Assembly: GCA_025362615.1 (NCBI GenBank)
Contig: JANYFQ010000486.1
Coordinates: 1 to 6,117 of the forward strand
Origin: Hymenobacter sp.
GTDB lineage: Bacteria; Bacteroidota; Bacteroidia; Cytophagales; Hymenobacteraceae
DNA: 6,117 bases
Direction: 5' to 3'
Part shown: positions 5,801 through 6,117 of the stretch, in pieces
How positions within the stretch are numbered: the stretch's first letter is position 1
Layout of the letters: the number at the start of each line of letters is the position of its first letter
Notes under the pieces: generated by a model
Seen by the model: only the letters and a program-made list of their open reading frames with translations
What the model was told of the DNA's origin: nothing
Database searches by the model: none
Made by a program: the position numbers and the translations under genes

Positions 5801-6117
5801 GTGCCGCTGTTGTTGGTATTGGCGGTGAGCAGGTCCAGGTCGCCGTCGCCGTCCACATCGCCCAGCGCCACGCTTTGGGGCAAGCTGCCCACGGCCGGGT
5901 CGGAGCCGGCGGCGAAGGTGCCGCTGCCGTTGTTGAGGCGCACGCTCACCGTGTTGGCGTTCACGTTGGCCGTGAGCAGGTCCAGGTCGCCGTCGCCGTC
6001 CACGTCGCCCGCGGCCAGGCCGTAGGGCTGGTTGTTGACGGCCGGGTCGGTGCCGGGCACAAAGTTGCCCACGCCCGGGCCGCCCGTGGCGGCGGTGAAC
6101 TGGTAAACCTGCTTCGG
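2815..6117 (-). CDS. Large secreted FG-GAP/VCBS repeat protein with Ig-like, TIG, Fn3-like and T9SS sorting domains; 5' end outside window
   Basis: The frame is open from the right window edge to a TAG at 2817-2815, giving 1100 visible codons. The GTG at 6072 is not the start, because 15 more sense codons (PKQVYQFTAATGGPG) precede it and match an internal domain junction. Domains, numbered from the edge: tail of an SbsA-type Ig-like domain (1-13); calcium loops DVDGDGDLDLL at 38, 87 and 137; a full Ig-like domain (about 163-274); seven more D-x-D-x-DGD loops at 301, 356, 410, 466, 522, 577 and 627; an IPT/TIG-like domain (657-738); an unrecognised region with Cys 748, 766 and 872 (739-920); an Fn3-like domain typical of Bacteroidota surface proteins (921-1025); and a T9SS type-A sorting tail (1029-1100, FTVSPNPAT... 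GVYVVRSGG...). The protein is therefore expected to cross the outer membrane by the T9SS and be released or anchored at the surface, with Ca2+ held in the loops. Its ligand or enzymatic role is unknown; no catalytic domain is visible. Confidence 0.93.
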   Translation of the reverse strand, partial: PKQVYQFTAATGGPGVGNFVPGTDPAVNNQPYGLAAGDVDGDGDLDLLTANVNANTVSVRLNNGSGTFAAGSDPAVGSLPQSVALGDVDGDGDLDLLTANTNNSGTVSVRLNNGSGSFGGGSDPAVGSFPHSVALGDVDGDGDLDLLAGNYNSNTASVRLNQVPTLTITALAPTRNQRNAPAAANVAVTFSQPLQNTAATQGAVRVFSQQRGGRMSGSQGGAASVSGATITFNPTTDFRPGETIFSTITTAATATDGATLARGQVQQFTAATGGTGRGNFRPGAGAVPAVGANVVSVALGDVDNDGDLDLVGVRFDNDLATVRLNGGDATGSNTGTFSNGSDVPVGGGPAQVALADVDGDGDLDLLTANYFGNTVSLRLNSGTGTFAPPALAANGTVAMRDGAYALALADVDGDGDLDLAVARYSDSAVRIRLNGGDASGSNTGIFANGPPDLALPGSAAGIALGDVDHDGDLDLLATADGPAGAVCLRLNGGDATGSNPGTFSGGADLAPGPNLRGLTLGDVDHDGDLDLLCATRSAGGAVRVLLNGGNGSGVPGAFANGSTLTTGDSPYYLALADVDADGDLDLLVPNSDSGTLSLRLNTGSGTFASSGPDLALTNNPRQVAAADLDGDGDVDVVVAEENSPGSLSVRFNQPPAPVLTSLSPAAELPGQAVTLTGTGFTAGSSVSFGSVAAAGVTYNSATSLTAIVPVGAAPGSSAVVVSTANSFNTSSPAFEVLQVYRDTAPSGCLSTDPLTLSGTGGTGAWCYLRLPGTGGTVVAAIEDTYNLGTVTAGFAALGTGTAAAVRRDGNAGRRYLDRNFYLTATNQTFSGQSVRVRFFGLNSELSRLTAADGNATAANLKASQYSGLNEDCDLSNNAPTGDRRLLPAPATVAAGADWFTAQATVADHFSEFYLTGASSPLPVELVQFTAEANGPAVALTWRTASEKNSDRFEVERSADGQRFEKIGEVAAQGNTATPTSYAHADNSLRHSSGHSQLIYYRLRQVDLDGTASYSPVRAVQFPNAPAPQFTVSPNPATAAVTVAGLSARAPVEVFDALGRAVARATADATGTARLTLPAGLAAGVYVVRSGGQAQRLVVGN
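4203..5222 (-). repeat. Seven diverged tandem coding repeats, about 150-168 bp each
   Basis: Seven units, each with a calcium-loop motif (DVDNDGD, DVDGDGD twice, DVDHDGD twice, DVDADGD, DLDGDGD), lie between the internal Ig-like domain and the TIG-like domain of the large repeat gene. Unit lengths are 50-56 residues. Several units carry an RLNGGDA-GSN segment that the three-unit block does not have. Seven is the usual blade number of an integrin-type FG-GAP beta-propeller. Confidence 0.85.
5671..6010 (-). repeat. Near-identical 150-bp tandem coding repeats (FG-GAP units)
   Basis: Within the large repeat gene, the DNA encoding the first three visible calcium-loop units repeats with a period of about 150 bp. 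Aligning the stretches that begin at 5701 and 5851, I count 10 mismatches in the first 110 bases. The encoded units are 49-50 residues and share VSVRLNNGSG and GSDPAVGS segments. Confidence 0.85.

Noticed and set aside
4203..6010. CRISPR-like array suggested by regularly spaced repeats
   Set aside because: The period (150-168 bp) and uninterrupted reading frame show protein-coding repeats. There are no short identical repeats with unique spacers.
6070..6072. GTG as the start of the large repeat protein
   Set aside because: The frame continues upstream to the window edge with sense codons homologous to an internal domain junction, so this GTG is an internal Val.

Overview
The window is GC-rich DNA that reads best as chromosome of a Bacteroidota member of the Hymenobacter type (Cytophagales). 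That is an inference from three things: the high-GC codon use, a protein ending in a type IX secretion (T9SS) sorting tail, and the typical surface-protein architecture of that group. No marker gene fixes the species. All three real genes lie on the minus strand. The long open frames on the plus strand are composition shadows of them.

Reading along the minus strand (high to low coordinates): (1) 6117-2815 is the 3' part of a very large secreted repeat protein. It runs from the tail of one SbsA-type Ig-like domain through three FG-GAP/VCBS calcium-loop repeats, a second Ig-like domain, seven more repeats, an IPT/TIG-like domain, an unrecognised 180-residue domain, an Fn3-like domain and a T9SS C-terminal sorting domain. 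Its frame is open to the window edge, so the true start lies outside. (2) 2722-1130 is a complete, apparently intact IS4-family (IS50/Tn5-like) insertion sequence of 1593 bp, with perfect 31-bp terminal inverted repeats, a perfect 9-bp target duplication and a 484-residue DDE transposase. (3) From about 977 down to base 1 and beyond runs the 5' part of a second FG-GAP repeat protein with an N-terminal membrane segment. It has no ATG, and its start is uncertain.

Removing the IS and one target copy puts the two repeat-protein genes about 236 bp apart in tandem. They may once have been co-transcribed, and the IS now separates them. Both repeat proteins look like cell-surface or exported calcium-binding beta-propeller proteins, and they use similar repeat units.

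The most interesting signal is in the IS. Just inside each inverted repeat is a perfect 12-bp stem-loop followed, in the inward direction, by a T-rich run. The stems of the two ends differ at two adjacent pairs, and both differences are compensated on the opposite arm. This looks like a pair of inward-facing terminators that shield the transposase from outside transcription. I see no tRNA, rRNA, CRISPR array, riboswitch or undescribed multi-gene system in this window.
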